64,000 nucleotides of DNA from Pelobates cultripes (Eukaryota; Chordata; Amphibia; Anura; Pelobatidae), in NCBI GenBank assembly GCA_933207985.1, contig OW240912.1:202698002-202762001 (forward strand), given 5' to 3'. The stretch's first letter is position 1. Every line of letters begins with the position of its first letter. The position numbers were made by a program, and so were the translations under genes. Shown piece by piece: positions 1 through 12,024 of this stretch. A model generated the notes under the pieces. The model saw nothing but the letters and a program-made list of their open reading frames with translations, was not told where the DNA came from and ran no database searches.

Positions 1-1039
1 GTCTCCCGAGTAGAACAGTACCCCCCATGTACAGGTTTTATGGTGTCTCGGAAAGTTATAGGGTTAAATATAGTGCTAGCAAATTAAATTCCCTTTACTT
101 TCGGCATGGGTTGTCATGCAGGTCCTGCTAATTGTAATTAATTAAGATACCTAATTATGTAAAAATATTACATAAATATATATGTAGAATCAATATATGT
201 ATATATATACGTATGTGTATATATATGTATATATCTATATAATTTTTTTAAAATATTTTTATTTATATATAGGTATATATATAGTGATATATACGTATAT
301 ATTTATGTGTATAAATATATATATTATTTCGTTCTATGTGTATTTTGATATATATATATATATATTAATTTCACAATACAGTTAGAACGAAATAACACAC
401 ATCTATATATTTTTTAATTATTTATTTTTAATTATTTTTGTAATTTTATTTTTTAACGTATTTACATTTTAATTTTTTTTATAATATATATAAATATATA
501 TATAACAATAATTATATATATATTTAATCAGTATCAGTGTACGTGTAATTTGATATTAATATATATATATAATTATATATATATTAATAGTAAAATACAC
601 CTAGACGGTGTACATGTGTGTATGTATATGTGTATATATATACTTTGATCATATATATATAATATATATATATGATCTAAGTATATATTATTTATTTTTT
701 TACACTATTTATTTATTTCATTTTTATTTTCAGCCAGCAGGGGGACCACCTGTCATTACAGGCAGCCCCCCTGCTGGCAATACAGAAGCCAGCTATCCCC
801 GGCCATGTGATTGTGGGGTCCTCGCTAGGACCCCACTCTCACACGGCCGGGGGGCTTCCTGGAGGACGGTCGTGCCGCGGGGGGCTCCCTGGGAGTCCCC
901 CCCACCGCGATCGCCGGCGTGGGACCGCCGGCGACCGGGTAAGTACAGAAAGACCGGAGGGCGTACTATTACGCCCGGCGGCGTTTAGAGCCGCCTATTA
1001 GAGGACGTAATAGTACGCCCTCCGGTCTTAAGGGGTTAA
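1..1039. mobile_element. TTAA-target DNA transposon (piggyBac-like MITE), right part, truncated by window start
   Basis: The right end reads cttaagggg followed by TTAA at 1036-1039. The reverse complement of this stretch is shared with the complete copy at 56117-56968: the segment near 17-75 matches about 56540-56620, and 732-1039 matches about 56117-56430. Between them this copy carries roughly 600 bases of AT-rich, TA-repeat-like sequence (about 120-725), much longer than in the other copy. The GC-rich right part is a run of hairpins (about 734-778, 803-852, 876-902, 906-937, 955-1027), the last with arms containing ggagggcgta. No transposase is visible. TTAA target and CCCC-starting ends fit piggyBac-type elements by established structure; the superfamily is inferred. 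The small open frames inside are not genes. Confidence 0.7.
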
Positions 1040-3735
1040 CCCTTCCAGGTGATATACATGATGATTTTGGAAATTGACCATTTAGGTCACCTGTTGCAAA
1101 CTGGTGAAAAGATGTCAAATATATAAATTCAACATCCATACCACTCTATGTATATATATTAAAATACACGTAATCAAATATTTTATTGGTTTTTCAAATA
1201 CCAAGAAAATGTTATTTGGTTTGTGATGGTTAAAAGGTACATATACCTGGTGGTAAGGATCCTGCCACATCTATTGATTGTTTAATCAATACATCATACA
1301 TATGATTATTAATTCATATTCTGATTGTAACATACCCCCACTTCAACCAGTTATAGTTACAACAGATTCTGATATCTATTGTTGTGGAAGTATTAAAACC
1401 ACTTACACAAAGGTAGAGTTAAAATATAAATACCTTCAATATTGTATTTCTTAACTCACTTTTAGAAATAATAAAAAATCCAAATCATCTTAAGCTACAC
1501 CCAACAGCTGCTGGTAAATATATTTAAACAATTAAGATTCTCATTGTTAAGCATCCAATCTCATGAACGTGACTTTCCACAATGGCTGTCAGATCTTGAT
1601 AAGAATTTTTTTTTTAAAAAATTACATTTTTGGGTGTTTCTGGTATTTTAAGCCACTAATAACTGTAGTTATTATTAGGGAATACGTTGTCTTCTCCCTA
1701 GCAGGTCAAAGAAAGATAATTAACATCATATTTCCAATTAGCAACTATTCTAAATATATTGAGAGATTTTGAATAAAGGAGTATTTTTAACATTTAAAAA
1801 TAATGTAATTTTACATATCATTGTGAACAAAGGCGGTAAATACTTTGCTGCTTCAAATTATCCTTATATATCTTAATCATATACAATGGTTTTTATCTTT
1901 AAAACAAAAACACTAGAAAGATTAACTATGTTACTATTTCATCTATCATTATTATACAAAGTATAACAAATGTAAAGATTTTTCCACAGATTTTACCCGT
2001 TAACATTTTTAGCACAATAGCACCTGATGCCAGTGAGATGTCTATCACTGAGATGTTACAAAGATTCCAACACAGCAAAAAGAGGCGTTCTTGAGAATCC
2101 ACTTCGATTGCTGTATCAACATAACATTTACTATAACGGGATCCATGCCACTTAAGACAATGTCTTGGAAATGCTGTCAATTAATTTATTCCGTAAAAGA
2201 ATATCGGAGAGTATCCAATCTATACACATTGTAGGGATATTTATGGGATGATAATATTAAGCAGTCGAGAATTGCCCACTATTTCAATTGTCTTAGATCT
2301 TAGAGATCGTTTATCAAATAAGTGAAATGTATTCCATAAATAAATCACAATTTGTTATAAAAATAGATTTATTTATTGTAACAAATTAATTAACAAATAA
2401 TATTAGGCAGTATGCATGATAATAATCAGTGAATATTTAGTATAACATAAGTATGCAATACAATGGAATGGCTATACACGTTCCAATGGCTAACAGCAAG
2501 AACTGTCACTTAATAAGATTTATGAGGGTACTTTATAGACAAAAATAAAGCTTTTCACAGCGAAAAGCCATAAAACCTTGGCTAACAGTTAAATCAACTG
2601 AGTAACCCTTTCAATGCTGGCTAGATCCTCCTAGGCATATAGTATCCTATTCTCCTGTGATTTTCAATTAAAATAACATTTGAACCAACTCATTAGTCAT
2701 TTCCTGAAACCATCCAATAAGAATAATCTACCAGATTTTTTACAAAAGCCGAATTTTAATTTGCCTAAAAAGATATCTTATCTTATATTAGAGCAAATCA
2801 ATACACCTGGATAAAAACAGCGGTATGCTAACATGTGATACTATCACATTAATATATAATTATTCTTAATTCCACCTGCAGAATGGAATGTTTATAACTA
2901 TATATTCTTTAGTTAACTAAGATTTCTAAATATTGAAATCTGACCATTATTTATCCAGTCATATATCATGCTATTAGTAAATTTTAATTAATTTAAATTA
3001 ATTAAATAAAACCAGCATAATTACCAGTTATGTAGATATTCTCATCAGATAAGTAGGTAGTCCCAGGAAGTTGATTGGTTGTATGGAGGTGCGTGAGTGA
3101 TAGAGAAAAGTGGTGTTGGTTAGAAAGTATCAGTAAATTTTAAGTGTCAAGGAGTTTAAAAGAGTTGAGTGTCCAAGAGTTTAAGAGTAGAGTGTTAGTC
3201 CCAGAGAATGTTTCTTGAGTATCTCCCTCTCCATGTCCGAATTGGAATTCCCCAAACTTCACCTCGTCTCTCTACCAACTACTCTCTCTTCCCTTTGTCC
3301 TAACTTTTAAAGGGCCAGACTCTTTGTACGTCATTAGTTTATAAGCCAATAGGAAATCGTAGATGGATTCAATTGATGGATCGCAATTTAGGTATTTGAT
3401 CCATAGAGGGCAGTCTAGTCTAACTAATCCTTCTTATCCAGGAAAGAGTTAACTTTTCCTGATGACGATTTTGACGTCATTTGGCTTATCTAAAATGACC
3501 ACCATAACTTAGATTTGCTGTCAGTTCAAAGCGTTTGTCTCAGTCTTTGTGGCAACTACTTTGATCATAATTTCTAAAATTGACAGTTCGAAACTCAATT
3601 TCACCCCTTACTTACAATGGAACCTTGTAAAATTTAGAAAGTAAAATTAATTACTTAGTCTTCTCTGTCACTAGTGTCTGTGTTTAAATAATGCATTCCT
3701 TTAGTTCAAGCAAGTGGCTAGTTACAGAAAGTAAG
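1040..3735. other. Unassigned AT-rich DNA
   Basis: No recognisable protein, RNA gene or terminal-repeat structure was seen. Open frames are short and lack known motifs. The stretch 3040-3500 is less AT-rich and looks like possible regulatory or untranslated sequence of an old retroelement, but nothing confirms it. Confidence 0.4.
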
Positions 3736-5240
3736 AAGAAATTATGTGTTTTTGTTATCCTGAACATAGCAAAATGGAGTCCGCTCTGTTCTGAGTGACT
3801 CTGGCAATATACACTTTTAATTTCTTTTTAGCACAAAATGTCTGTTGATATAAATATTCTGATAACATCATTGTGTGAAAATGTTTCATGGAAAAAACAA
3901 AATAAAAAGCAAAGACAAAGGCAAATACCAACAACATCACCACGGTGATAACAGATAATGCTGATTCAATATCTGCAACCAATTCTAGCCAAATATTTGG
4001 AAAGCTGGACTCTACAACCTATACTCTATAACAAATACCCAGCTATTCTACAAACACAACCTCCAAATACCCGGCTATTCTACAAACACAAGGAATGTAA
4101 ACTTCTACAGGTTTTTAAAGATTTTGGATTACAAATACAATTACTACTTTTAACTTTGGATTACAATTCGTATCCGGATCTATCCAAGAATATCTTACTC
4201 TGGAACCTGGTGTTTTTTTCACTTCTTTCCCAGACAAAAGCTTTGCTCATTTTAATCAACCACCTTTACAGGCAAAGATCACACTACGGATATTTTACTG
4301 TTACAACAATGATCAAAAATGCTGGGAGCACAAAAACCTGTTGGAGAATTTTGGTTTACTAATTTAAGGAAGAAATGCGCTACAATGCCCACAGTTTAAT
4401 GGAGAGGGTGTTATGGGCAAATGCAAATATTACAAGTTTTAGAATTAAATGTTGTATTTCTTAAACTGTGTACTTTGTCTTTAAGAGATATTGCAAATTG
4501 ACAAGGTGTTAGAAATGGAACATATTGTTTTTCATAGATGTTTCTTTAAGCAATAACCTCAGTGCATAATATGTTTGCGCCATTTTGTCACAGATGAATT
4601 ACAATAACAATAATGCATAAAGAAGCTTCAAGGCTATACTACGACTCTTTCAGTACACAATATACTGTGGTAACCCCAAGTTAATGGAACTTCCCCAAAT
4701 CCGGGAATCTCCCATGACTGTGCACTTACGTCTTTGTATAAACAACAGATAAGCTATTCAGACTTTAAGATGCCATCTTGAACTAAGTCAGGAAAATTTC
4801 CATGACGTATGTACCCTTGAGTTATGGCCTTGTATGTTTGCCAAATTAAGGGAGGTCCTAAAATGAATAAAGTAAAAGAAGTGTTACTTTTTCATATATG
4901 AACTACGGTAACCCTAAAATGGAGACACCTAAGGTATAAATAGGTGTACTTTTAAATGTGAAGACACAGAGGAGAGACTTGGAGACAGATGCTGCTCCAT
5001 CTTAAAATGACAGAGAGGCTGACATGATGACATGTTCAGGAGGGTATGTTAACCTATTAATGATATTTGCAAGCATTTAATTTAATCTTATAAACTCTGC
5101 TATAATGGATTTTATATGTCTATATTTATATTTTTATATAATAAATATCTAAAAGACAAAACTATTGCTTCCAAGACAATCCTTATTTTATATTGTATTC
5201 TCAATTATTTATATATGTTAAATAGAGGATCTCTTACTAA
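3736..5240 (+). repeat. Possible decayed LTR-type repeat
   Basis: This stretch has an LTR-like arrangement on the plus strand. A short repeated motif ggtaacccyaa occurs at about 4670 and 4909, a TATA-like tataaata lies at 4935-4942, and an AATAAA-type signal with following T-rich sequence lies at about 5140. No paired LTR, primer-binding site or target duplication was found. The 134-codon open frame at 3958-4362 has no recognised domain. The call is weak; it could equally be unrelated AT-rich sequence. Confidence 0.2.
4934..4943 (+). promoter_or_regulatory. TATA-box-like sequence
   Basis: The sequence tataaata is followed about 30 bases later by a purine-rich segment and about 200 bases later by a polyadenylation-like signal. 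That spacing would suit an LTR promoter, but TATA-like strings are common in AT-rich DNA. Confidence 0.2.
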
Positions 5241-7225
5241 CTATATAAAATTATGGCTAAGATATCTGTATGGATAGCCCTACTAAGTTCTATGCTTTAA
5301 GACATTATGGTGGTAAATAAGGGAACCACCTGCGGTTACAGTAGCACTATTTCAGGCTGTAAAAGGAAATTTTAAGCTCATCTAAGCTGGAGCTCTCAGA
5401 AAACATGTCTGGCCATCTTGGTTTCAGGCCCGCCCCCTGATTTAACTCCTAATGGCAGAGAATAGAGCACTGAAACTTTAGGGGTATGATCTATACACCA
5501 AAACGTGTACATTGAGCTAAAGTTATTTGGTGCGAAGAGTGTCCATTTAACTTACTTATCTGCTGCCTGTTATGGCTGTCTTATACTAATAAATGAAGTG
5601 GGAGTCTCCTAGGTGATGTCTGTGAAAACTACAATTAAGCTCTTCATATATTTGCCAAATGTATTTTACTTTGACTGCTGTGCAGACAGTTTTGTGTGAG
5701 ATACATAATCCTTTACCTTCAAAGTTGGTTTTGGATTTATTTGATTTTTTTCTGTTTTGAAATGTTTAGCATTCTTACACCTCCTAACCGATGTAATGAT
5801 GTAATGATGGCTGAATGTGCCTGAAATGCTCCAAAAAGACCTGGGAAATGGTGGTTTCTGTGGAACCGTGCCTCCCAGTCATTCTTCTTTATACTGATCC
5901 CCCTTAATTTTGCTGTTAGTGACATTATCCATCCCTGATCTATTTTAACAATATAATCTACTAATTCAGCTCTCAACATTACTTTGAACTTCCTTCTAAC
6001 TGCAATTATTTCATAGATATGGAAATAAATAATATTCTTCTGGTGCAAAAATATGTTCTTACACAACCATTGTTTCTCTTATTTTATTTTTTATCTCCCC
6101 TTCTATCCTAAAAGGGGAAGGACGTGTTTGACTCTTTCTTTGAGGGAATGTGTCCCCGTAGAAATAGACACGGCATCAGCAATCATGATCGTTTCCCTTA
6201 GCCTTGAATGTAAAATTATTTCACATGCATCTTCACACTAAAGGCCTCAAATAGGCTATTACTTGTTGTTTGCTAGTGGATTGTTTATTGCATTGCCATA
6301 CTCATATTTTCTGAGCGAGCAAAAAAAACAAAACATATGTATTAGCTAATTTCTACTTCCAGATTTTAGTTGCTTTCACACACTACTTTTTTTGTAAATA
6401 TAATTTTTATTAATCTTTTTTATGCAATCAATAGATCACCAAGTCTGACAAGTGTCTTTGGCCTCACATGACCCAGTAAAGCCAAGAGTTGTCATGAAAA
6501 CTGGGACATACAAGTCCTTATTTAATAATAAATGATAGTTTTCGAACATTATTTCATAGAGCAAGTGAACAATCAGACAGCGGTTTGACAGTCATATTAA
6601 TTAACCAAGTTGCATAGCTTTTGCCATTGCACCTTTCACCTCTCCCTCACCCAGTATCTTACACTACTCACCCAAGCCTGGTCTGAAGATTCCTCCCCAA
6701 TATCTTCCCTAGATCCCAGTCACCTAATCTCCTGACGACTTGGGACCTGATGACTAGGGACCCCAAACCCCATTTTCCCCTGGTCCCCTCCCATCAGAGA
6801 CCCTGTATTGATTGCTGAAAATCATCTCAATAGGCTGAATATAATAGAATTGCGTTTTATAGGGTTAACATAACTTTCTGTGCCCACATTATGCAAATTC
6901 TGATATTCCAAAACCCAGTTTCTAAAGTTGACTGTATTTAAATACATTAAAGTTTAAAATTTAATCAAGATGCTGATTTAGTTGTTTCTTATTCCAATTA
7001 TTTTAGTAACCTAACAGTACAACCTTACTCTTGTAATTATAGATGTAACCATAGTATAAAAACCTGCATGACATTTTGAAATAGTTACATTTGTATTGGA
7101 CTGTTGATTTATTTTTTTCTATCTAACACAATCAGATTACATTTTACATCTGTGTCTGTGGTTCATCAGAGTGCAATGAGTTATTTGAAAAATAAAATGT
7201 CTGTAGAAAATAGGATGTCCCAATA
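5241..7225. other. Unassigned DNA
   Basis: No supported gene or element. The 109-codon minus-strand frame at 5737-6066 has no recognised motif and no partner exon. A 6600-6790 segment is C-rich with short cctccc-like repeats. Confidence 0.4.
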
Positions 7226-7870
7226 TCCCATGCTAAGTGGACTCAAACAACTATGAGGTGCTGCATAGAAGAGTTGATCATTCTAACGCCAGGCTATTAC
7301 TGTCAGGATTACTAGTTGATCCAGCACGTAGTACTGTGTCACACCTAGAACTAAGGATAACGTGTAACCTGACCTTAGAATGGCCGGACTTAACGTCTCC
7401 AAGAATAGTCAAAACACTTGCCGAGGTCAGGGATACAGAACGATACACAACGATGAAGGAAAGTCAAAAGTCAAGGATATCAGATATCAGGAAGTCAAAA
7501 CAAAGCCAAATACCAGAAAATCAAGATCAGGAACGTACTCTCAGATAACCATAGGCATGAAACCATGACAGGACAATGAGCAAGAGGAGAATTGGGTTTA
7601 AATACCCCTCTTGTGGATCCAAATGGCTGTAACCGGCCTTTGACCACAAAAGCAATTACCAGGTTTACATGTGCTTGATTGCTGCTCAGCACAAAACCCT
7701 CCTGTGGATTTGATTGGCCATGACCGGACTTTGACTCAAAAAGTATTTACCAAGTTTCCATGTGCATGATTGCTGCTCGGCACAACTTTTCCTGTCAGGA
7801 CAGTAATGTTGCTCGGCACAACTTTTCCTGTCAGGACAGTAAATGCCATTAGCCACATTATTATGTGCAG
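7226..7870. repeat. Interspersed repeat with internal duplications
   Basis: The composition differs from the flanks. The second half contains two diverged copies of an about 90-bp unit (about 7595-7690 and 7691-7785), each with tttgattgc/accgg-like core words and ending in tgctgctcrgcacaa. A second, nearly exact 33-bp duplication follows (7774-7806 and 7810-7842). It looks like the non-coding part of a retroelement, but the family was not identified. Confidence 0.4.
7774..7842 (+). repeat. Two-copy 33-bp direct repeat
   Basis: Units 7774-7806 and 7810-7842 both begin tgctcggcac and end gacagtaa, and are identical as read, separated by three bases. This is a recent local duplication. Confidence 0.85.
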
Positions 7871-8117
7871 ATGAATACGTGACCATTACTATAAGTTAAA
7901 GAAAATGCTACAATTACTACTGTTAAATGCACAAAACTGTCAACATTAAGTGCTTATTTATATAAAATGACCAAATAATATAGTGTTGTTACATGGCTAC
8001 GATTAGAGATCCGGGTTTAATTATGTATCTGCATAAAAGTCAATACGCTCATAACCATTCCAGCTCTGCAAGCTGCTTAGTGAAATCCCTATAATGATAC
8101 TATGTATCATTCATTAA

Positions 8118-8208
8118 GGCAGGGCTTGACAAGTTTGTTTGGAATCTAGGAGCCAGCCCAAAAAGTTATGAGCCAGTCATTTTCAACACAATTCTTAAAA
8201 TGCAATTC
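8118..8208 (+). repeat. Short interspersed repeat fragment
   Basis: A gcttgacaagttt...aggagccag segment, with a second gagccag copy nearby, resembles a dispersed repeat seen widely in frog genomes. This is from general familiarity, not a search. It directly precedes the TTAA MITE. Confidence 0.35.
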
Positions 8209-8590
8209 TTAAAGGGACACTATAGTTACCAAAATCACTACAGCTTGATGTAGTTGTTCTAATGTCTATAGCCTGCAGGCCTTTCAGTGTAAACACTGCC
8301 TTTTCTGGCAAAAGGCAGTGTTTACATTGCTGCTTAGTAACACCTCCAGTGACAGTCACTCAGACAGCGACTAGAGAGTCCTGGGTCACTGCTGCACCAC
8401 ATGCAGCTCCCATGTTCAGTGTCTCCAAGCTCTGCATGGAGGCGCTGAGTGTTCCTCATAGAGATTTATTAATTTAATGCCTCTCTATGAGGAGATGCGG
8501 ATTGGTACATTTGCGGCGCATGCACAAAATCCTCTCAATGCTTTCCTAAGGGAAAGCATTGCCTTAGTTGAGATCATACAGATTGATAAT
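8209..8590 (+). mobile_element. TTAA-target MITE, left part
   Basis: It begins TTAA at 8209-8212, then agggacactatagttacc, matching the left end of the complete element at 41403-42002 (agggacactagagtcacc). Shared inner landmarks are the hairpin acactgcctttt...aaaggcagtgt near 8291-8326 and catagagatt...ctctatgaggagatgc near 8456-8496. The right end is absent: L1 sequence starts about 8591, so the MITE was cut by, or recombined with, the LINE. TTAA target and AGGG termini fit a Kolobok-type element (inference). Confidence 0.7.
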
Positions 8591-8689
8591 CTAGGGGTGT
8601 GGCCAACTGCCGAGCTACATGGACGCACGCTAAACTTGCTCCGGGCAATTCAGGCAGCAAATCCTATAATTTCGAGGCATCTACCAACA

Positions 8690-9525
8690 ATGGGTAACCC
8701 CAAAAGAACCACTCAACCTGGGGGAAGACACCCGCGGGGAAAACAGGCTCCTTGAAAAAACTTTTCAAGGATTATGCTCACCGAGCACTGGACACCTCGG
8801 ATTCCAATATGGCGCCGACAGGCCTGTTTCCCGAGTCAGCACCCATGAGCCCTGCACATTCTGAAAGCTCCTCATGCTATGCGGACCCAGGCATCAATGA
8901 GATACTAAAAATGCTACCATCGCACTCGGATCTAGCGGCAATGCTGGAAAAACTCGAGGCTACATTCTACACCATACTGGAGAGCCTAGAGACCGAGTTC
9001 AAGCACTTAGGCCATCGGGTTCAAGAATTAGAAGAGGACAGAAATATAAACCATGCGCAGGTACAAACGTTAACCTCAAAGGTAGAAAACCAAATGACAC
9101 AGCGCAAATGCAACACTCATTAGATGATGTGGACAACCGGGGATGCAGAAACAACCTCAGAGTCAGCGGCTTACCAGAAACGGGGGGAAGACCTACCCAC
9201 CATCTTGACAGAGCTATTCAACCTAATCCTGGGTAAGGCCTCAGACACGCCGCTACTCTTTGACAGAGCTCACCGCTCACTCAAACCCAGAAACACGGCA
9301 GACACACACCGTGACATTGTATGCAGATTACATTACTTCACTGACAAAGACGAGATCCTGAGAGCGTTGCGCTCCTTCCTCCCCCCCCCCCGCTGCTTTA
9401 CCGTGAACATGAAATCCAGGTTATCATGGCTGACCTTCAACGCGAGAAGATCCCTCAAGACCATTTCAGACCAACTAAGAGCCCGCAACATAAAGTACTA
9501 TTGGAGTTTCCCCTTTGCCCTTATC
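8690..9525 (+). pseudogene. L1 ORF1 (RNA-binding protein) pseudogene
   Basis: ORF1 protein coats LINE RNA and acts as a chaperone in the retrotransposition particle. The start at 8690 reads MGNPKRTTQPGG, basic as usual for L1 ORF1. The frame shifts near 8755 into a coiled-coil-like stretch (about 8940-9100, rich in leucine and glutamate: MLEKLEATFYTILESLE), then shifts again near 9120. The conserved core follows: NLRVSGLPE, LFDRAHRSLKP and KDEILRALR, which are the RRM and C-terminal-domain hallmarks of L1 ORF1. The C-terminal KYYWSFPFAL is reached at about 9500, after which an inserted repeat breaks the gene. At least two frameshifts and a stop mean it cannot make protein. Confidence 0.8.
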
Positions 9526-9529
9526 ACCA

Positions 9530-9742
9530 TGGTCCTTGAAAAAGATCCTGATGGGTCGAAACGTTGGGACAATTGGATTATATTGAGTGAATAAATGATA
9601 CTTTTCTTTGCAAAGACCTGTGAGTGCACCTCTCTTAATGGATATATACTGAACGCTGGTAGCACCGAGGCAATATATATTTAAGGAAGAGTGCTGAGGA
9701 CAACTGTATATATATATATATATATACCTATATACATTGTCT
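9530..9742 (+). repeat. Short inserted repeat with hammerhead-like motif and (TA)n
   Basis: This segment interrupts the L1 between ORF1 and ORF2. It carries ctgatgggtcgaaacgttg (9548-9566), a short form of the CTGANGA...GAAAC pattern seen elsewhere in the window, an aataaat word at about 9592, and a (TA)n run at 9709-9727. It is probably a short Penelope-like or SINE-like insertion. Exact borders and a target duplication could not be fixed. Confidence 0.45.
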
Positions 9743-9818
9743 TTGCACTGCTGTCGCGAGCTGTCCCTCGCTGTCCGGGCTGACACATAAGAAGCACTCA
9801 CAGAACCTGATCACAGTC

Positions 9819-12024
9819 ATGCAAATGGCCACTATAACACTGATCTCTCTAAACACCAGGGGCCTAAACACCCCGGAAAAGAGGTGGCTGGCACTAACGG
9901 AATCACACCACCTCAAAGCAGACGTGGTCTTTTACCAGGAAACACACTTTTGCAAGGACCCACCCTCAGAGACAGAAACTACCCCACAGGATATTTCAGC
10001 AACTACACAGCAGCCAAAGCTAGGGGGTGGCTATCCTCATGGGGGCAAATCTACCCTTCACATACAAAGCATTCAAAACAGATGACAATGGCAGGTATTT
10101 ATTTGTGAAGGGGCTAATAGGAAACACCATGGTAACCCCCTCAAACCTATATCTCCCCCCAAAAAAACAATGCCAGTCCCTACGCAAAATTCTGAACACC
10201 TTAGATCACTTCCCAGGAGGCCTACCGATTTAGGGAGAGAACCTTAACACATTCCAGGACAGCGATATGCATTCAACATCCACATCACTCCCGTATCAGA
10301 CCTCCACACGTAAACAATTACAATCTACACTGGACAAGGCCCAGCTATACGATTGCTGCTGAATCACAAACCCCACGACCAAAGATTATTTGTTTTACTC
10401 GCACACAAAGGACTCCTACTCGAGAATAGATATGCTATTCCTACCACAACGATTCCTACGTTTTATAACACACTGCTCATATGGCCCAATCACTTGGTTG
10501 GACTACGCACCCCTGTTTCTTGCCGTTCACATTCCGTCTCTTCACCCCACCAGAGCCCAATGGAAAAATTATACAGTTAGCTTCAGAACAAAAATGCAAA
10601 AAGAAATGTCCACAACGCTATTAGCGGACATAAGGACGCTTGAAAGCAAACACAAATCTGACCTAAATCTAACCACATAAAAGCCTTCTTCTCACCAAAA
10701 ACCGGTACTATACCCGAGGAGATAAAGGAGGACGCCTACAAGCTCGGGCTCTAAAAAAACAGAGGCAAAACACATTTATCTCCTCTATAAAGACTTCTCA
10801 AGGGACTACACCCAACCTAATGGTGGATATCACAATAGCCTCTCACGAGTTTTATCATAAACTCTACAATCTTAGGGAATCCCCACCAACAAACGCAGGC
10901 ATTAGGGTCTTCCTTACCCAAAGGACTACCTCAACAATCCCACCCAACATACAGCAATCCCTAGACCTCCCACGAGCTGGAGGTGGCAATACATTCCCTC
11001 CCACTTGGGAAAAGGCCAGGCCCAGGCGGCTTCACGGCCAAATATTACAAAAGCTTCTCTACCCAAATCACACAACCCTTCTTAAACTCACTTAACTCTC
11101 TAATCAAAGACCCCTCCTTACCGCCCCAAGTGCTTGAAGCCACTATTGCACTCCTACCCAATCTGGGTAAAGACCCAACCCTATGCGGGAGTTATAGATC
11201 CATCTCACTTATCAACATCGATCTCAAACTCTTCACTAAAATTCTTATCAACATCGATCTCAATACGCCCCCTGTTCCTGGGGCTAGTCTACCCTGGCCA
11301 GGTCGGGTTTATATCCGGAAAAGAAGCCAAAAGCAATACCACAAAACTCATTAACCTCATACACCACTCTAAATACACAGAAACTCAGACACTGCTACTC
11401 TCAACAGATGTTGAAAAGCTTTTGACAGGGTGGACTGATCCCTGATGCTAGCCACTCTGGGGCATATGGGTTTCGACCCAAACTGGATCCAGTGGATGGG
11501 AGCAATTTATTCTAAGCCAACGTTAAGGCTACGTATAAACGGCCAATTATCAAAACAAGTCCACATTTCAAACGGCACGAGACAGGGGTGCCCCTTGTCC
11601 TCGCTCCTTTTTGTTCTGGTCCTAGAACCATTTCTACAGGGGGTAAGGGACAATCCCAATATAATGGGCTTCAAAATAGGTGGAACGGAACACAAGGTGT
11701 CAGCATTTGCTGATGACATGTTGTTCTCTGTTTCAGAACCCACCTCCTCACTGCCTCATATATTGCAGGAAATGTCTATCTATAGTAAAGTCTCCAACTT
11801 CCAAGCAAATTTGAGTAAATTCGAAATCCTCCCACTAAACGTACCAGACCCAAGAAGAGCACACCTGAAATCAACCTTCCCATTCACCTGGGCAAAATAG
11901 CCTATTAAATACCTGGGGGTTGCACTTCCTTTCTCACTATCACAAGTATATGACTGCAACTTCCCTCCGTTAATTCAATCGATATCCAAAGATATTTCAA
12001 CATGGCACAACACACACTTTGGTT
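9819..12024 (+). pseudogene. L1 ORF2 (endonuclease-reverse transcriptase) pseudogene
   Basis: ORF2 nicks target DNA and reverse-transcribes LINE RNA. The start reads TITLISLNTRGLNTPEKR with VVFYQETHF, the N-terminal signature of the apurinic-type endonuclease. The endonuclease continues across several frames (NGRYLFVKG near 10090; SYSRIDMLFLP near 10420). Reverse transcriptase follows: LLSTDVEKL near 11400 (palm motif A remnant), NGTRQGCPLSSLLF at 11570-11611, and the catalytic FADDMLF at about 11705-11725. The longest open piece is 11445-11900. KYLGVALPFS near 11910 is the last recognisable motif before truncation. Frameshifts and stops are frequent, so the gene is dead. The clade (Tx1/L1) is inferred from the motif style. 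Confidence 0.85.

Larger units (their letters stand above)
8591..12024 (+). mobile_element. Tx1/L1-type LINE, broken and 3'-truncated
   Basis: A 5' untranslated segment starts about 8591 (ggggtgtggcc). It is followed by an ORF1 remnant, an interrupting insertion at about 9530-9740, a spacer, and an ORF2 remnant with apurinic endonuclease and reverse transcriptase. Many stops and frameshifts occur. Sequence recognisable as ORF2 ends near 12024, losing the C-terminal part. This is unusual because L1 copies are normally truncated at the 5' end, so a later deletion or recombination is inferred. A tail-like A-rich segment at 12618-12642 may be the original 3' end after an internal change. Confidence 0.8.

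Noticed and set aside
608..988. 126-codon plus frame
   Set aside because: It spans AT-rich microsatellite-like sequence and the hairpin part of a TTAA MITE. Tyr/Ile-rich then Gly/Pro-rich from composition.
3958..4362. 134-codon plus frame
   Set aside because: No recognised domain. Composition as expected for AT-rich DNA. Considered as an envelope-like remnant, but nothing specific supports that.
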